Below, piece after piece: positions 33,563 through 35,164 of a stretch of DNA of 35,164 nucleotides; position 1 is the stretch's first letter; each line of letters begins with the position of its first letter. Below the pieces are notes generated by a model, which saw only the letters and a program-made list of their open reading frames with translations, was not told the DNA's origin and did not search any database. The stretch comes from JBFISM01 sp041608535. Its GTDB lineage: Bacteria > Actinomycetota > Acidimicrobiia > Spongiisociales > UBA5794. The stretch is taken from NCBI GenBank assembly GCA_041608535.1, contig JBFISM010000021.1, positions 1 through 35,164 on the forward strand, read 5' to 3'. A program made the translations under genes and the position numbers.

Positions 33563-34729
33563 GTGCGGGCGATGACGCAATCGATCCTTCTCGAGCTCGG
33601 CGGTCTGTTGATCGCTCTGGCGTTTCTGGCGCACTTTGCGACGCGACTGTCGTTCTCGCCCGTGCCGCTGTATCTCGCGGCCGGGCTCGTGTTTGGGGAA
33701 GACGGGCCGCTACCGCTGGCGGGGAGTCTCGAGTTCATCGAGGTTGCTGCCGAGATCGGTGTGGTGCTGCTCCTGTTCGCTTTGGGGCTGGAGTATTCGG
33801 CGTCGGAGTTGCTCAGCCAGCTGCGGATCACGCTGCCCTCCGGGGCGGTCGACTTCGCCCTCAACTTCACCCCGGGACTCATCGTCGGGCTGGTAGCCGG
33901 TTGGGGAGGAGTGGTGGCGATCATGCTCGGTGGCATCACCTACATATCGTCCTCCGGGATCGTCGCCCGGCTCATTTCCGACATGGGGTGGGCCAAGACG
34001 CCGGAGGCCTCGAAGACGATTGGGATCCTCGTGGTCGAGGATCTCGTCATGGCCGGATACCTGGCGTTGGTGGGTGTGCTCATCGTCGGTACCGGGTTCG
34101 TCTCTGCCATGGTGGCGCTCGGTGGTGCAGCCGTCCTCGTGGTGGCCGCCATCGTGCTCAACCTGCGGTTTGGTGATCGGATCAGCCACTGGCTGTTCTC
34201 CCACGAGGGAGAGAAGCTGCTGCTGGGGCTCATCGGGCTGTCGTTGCTCGCCGCCGGAGCTGCCGAGAGCATCCAGGTGTCGGCGGCGGTTGGTGCGTTC
34301 CTCGCCGGTCTCGCCGTGTCCGGCCGCGCCTCTCATGCCCTGAGCCGCCAGATCGACCCGTTGCGGGACTTCTTCGCCGCAGCGTTCTTCGTGTTGTTTG
34401 GGTTCCAGGTCGACTTCACCGCGCTCGGCGACGTGATGTGGCTCGCCGTCGGGTTGGCCGTTGTCACCTCGCTCACCAAGCTGGGCACCGGATGGTACGC
34501 CGGGCGGCGTATCGGGCTCGGGGTGGTCGGACGGGCCCGAATCGGGACGCTGCTCGTGTCCCGTGGCGAGTTCTCGATAATCATCGCCGAGCTCGGGGTG
34601 TCGGCCGGACTGCGGCGCGACCTCGCCGTGCTCGCAGCCGCGTATGTGCTCATCACCGCCGCTCTCGGCCCGGTGCTGGTACGCCTGACGGGTGCTCTGT
34701 TCGAACCGGCCCAGCCGACCGCGAGTTGA
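33563..34729 (+). CDS. Kef/CPA2-type monovalent cation:proton antiporter
   Basis: 388 residues with about twelve hydrophobic spans, covering the membrane domain only; there is no C-terminal TrkA-N domain. LLIALAFLAHFATRLSFSPVPLYLAAGLVFGEDGP, EIGVVLLLFALGLEYSASELL and GGITYISSSGIVARLISDMG are CPA2 patterns. LGAFLAGLAVSG-type VGAFLAGLAVSGRASHALSRQIDPLRDFFAAAFFVLFGFQVD is strongly conserved. It likely exchanges K+ or Na+ for H+. GTG 33563 or ATG 33572 may be the start; no ribosome binding site decides. The stop is one base before the convergent LigD-like gene. Confidence 0.88.
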   Translation: MRAMTQSILLELGGLLIALAFLAHFATRLSFSPVPLYLAAGLVFGEDGPLPLAGSLEFIEVAAEIGVVLLLFALGLEYSASELLSQLRITLPSGAVDFALNFTPGLIVGLVAGWGGVVAIMLGGITYISSSGIVARLISDMGWAKTPEASKTIGILVVEDLVMAGYLALVGVLIVGTGFVSAMVALGGAAVLVVAAIVLNLRFGDRISHWLFSHEGEKLLLGLIGLSLLAAGAAESIQVSAAVGAFLAGLAVSGRASHALSRQIDPLRDFFAAAFFVLFGFQVDFTALGDVMWLAVGLAVVTSLTKLGTGWYAGRRIGLGVVGRARIGTLLVSRGEFSIIIAELGVSAGLRRDLAVLAAAYVLITAALGPVLVRLTGALFEPAQPTAS

Positions 34730-34730
34730 T

Positions 34731-35164
34731 TCAGTCGACCGGCCACCAGCTGCGGCGGCCGCGGGGTTTCCCGAAGTTAGGCGGCCAGGCGTCTCCGCCG
34801 AGATCCCCGGCCTCATCCCGAAACGAGTGCTCCAACAGGCCGTCGAGCGAGAACGCCGTGTCGTCGATCGCGGCCATCACGTCCCCCAGCTTCTCGTACC
34901 GAACAGCGAAGCGATCCATGGGGAAGTCGGCCAGCTCGGCCTCCGGCACCTCCTCCCACAGCAGCGGTGCCGAGACCCACCCGGTGGGCCGTACCGAGTA
35001 AGCGCTGGCCAGCGTGTGGTCCCGGCTGTTCTGGTTGTAGTCGACGAACACGCCGTGGCGGTCTTCCTTCCACCACTGCGTCGTCACGATGTCGGGCCGG
35101 CGCCGCTCCACCTCCCGCCCGAGAGCGAGCGCCGCCCGGCGCACCTCGAGAAACTCGTAACGTG
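34731..35164 (-). CDS. LigD-type polymerase/primase domain protein, 5'-truncated by window edge
   Basis: The frame is open to the right edge; 144 C-terminal residues are visible. REVERRRPDIVTTQWWKEDRHGVFVDYNQNSRDHTLASAYSVRPTGWVSAPLLWEEV matches the C-terminal half of the PolDom (archaeo-eukaryotic primase) of bacterial NHEJ LigD; FVDYNQN holds the third catalytic Asp. It ends at a stop at 34731-34733 with no attached ligase domain downstream, so either it is a stand-alone PolDom or other domains lie upstream, outside the window. It is probably a repair polymerase or primase. The catalytic DxD of the first half is not in view. Confidence 0.85.
   Translation of the reverse strand, partial: RYEFLEVRRAALALGREVERRRPDIVTTQWWKEDRHGVFVDYNQNSRDHTLASAYSVRPTGWVSAPLLWEEVPEAELADFPMDRFAVRYEKLGDVMAAIDDTAFSLDGLLEHSFRDEAGDLGGDAWPPNFGKPRGRRSWWPVD

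Overview
The window is dense, high-GC, actinobacterial chromosome. The backbone ddl - Lrp/AsnC-like - rpmB - recG - rsmD - coaD - sepIVA-like - DUF177 - rpmF - plsX - rnc - mutM - smc - ftsY is a known actinobacterial housekeeping order. An InhA-type enoyl-ACP reductase, an F420-type oxidoreductase and a LigD-type polymerase domain agree with this. The lack of mycobacterial cell-wall genes and the many probable leaderless genes make class Acidimicrobiia my best guess; this is inference, with no marker gene compared.

Layout. 1-7.3 kb: pyrimidine or hydantoin catabolism (5'-truncated dihydropyrimidinase, methylmalonate/malonate-semialdehyde dehydrogenase, F420-dependent oxidoreductase), interrupted by a small membrane protein and by an orphan AbiEi-like wHTH/DUF559 nuclease gene, then a DUF885 putative metallopeptidase. 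7.3-7.6 kb: a gene-free stretch full of strong stem-loops. 7.6-12.3 kb: PLP trans-sulfuration enzyme, convergent TrmA/RlmD-type RNA methyltransferase, small membrane protein with fabI, and ddl. 12.4-14.9 kb: a minus-strand block (Lrp/AsnC ligand-binding protein, cold-shock-like protein, rpmB, YczE-like and EamA membrane proteins). 14.9-27.9 kb: a plus-strand run from an SDR through recG to smc, ftsY and cdd, with many stop/start overlaps. 27.9-33.4 kb: minus-strand etfBA, pyrimidine-nucleoside phosphorylase, methyltransferase with alkyltransferase-like protein, and a secreted trypsin-like lipoprotein. 33.5-35.2 kb: a Kef-type antiporter and the 3' end of a LigD polymerase-domain gene.

The most unusual feature is a family of about 51-bp hairpin elements in intergenic DNA. 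Six copies are visible and all fall into three inverted pairs. Their outer arms read CGAACCTWAGG, their core is a GC stem around GGAAA, and their inner arms are related to CCGAAAG. One pair brackets exactly the AbiEi/DUF559 nuclease gene, one pair is an empty doublet with 21 bp between copies, and one pair brackets ddl. This resembles REP doublets (REPINs) with a resident mobilising enzyme, but here the candidate enzyme is a Vsr-like nuclease rather than a RAYT transposase.

Many genes here have a TANNNT box 6-8 nt before the start codon and no Shine-Dalgarno, so leaderless transcription looks common. Others are linked by 1-8 nt overlaps. No tRNA, rRNA, CRISPR array or insertion sequence was recognised, and no gene-free stretch exceeds 300 bases.
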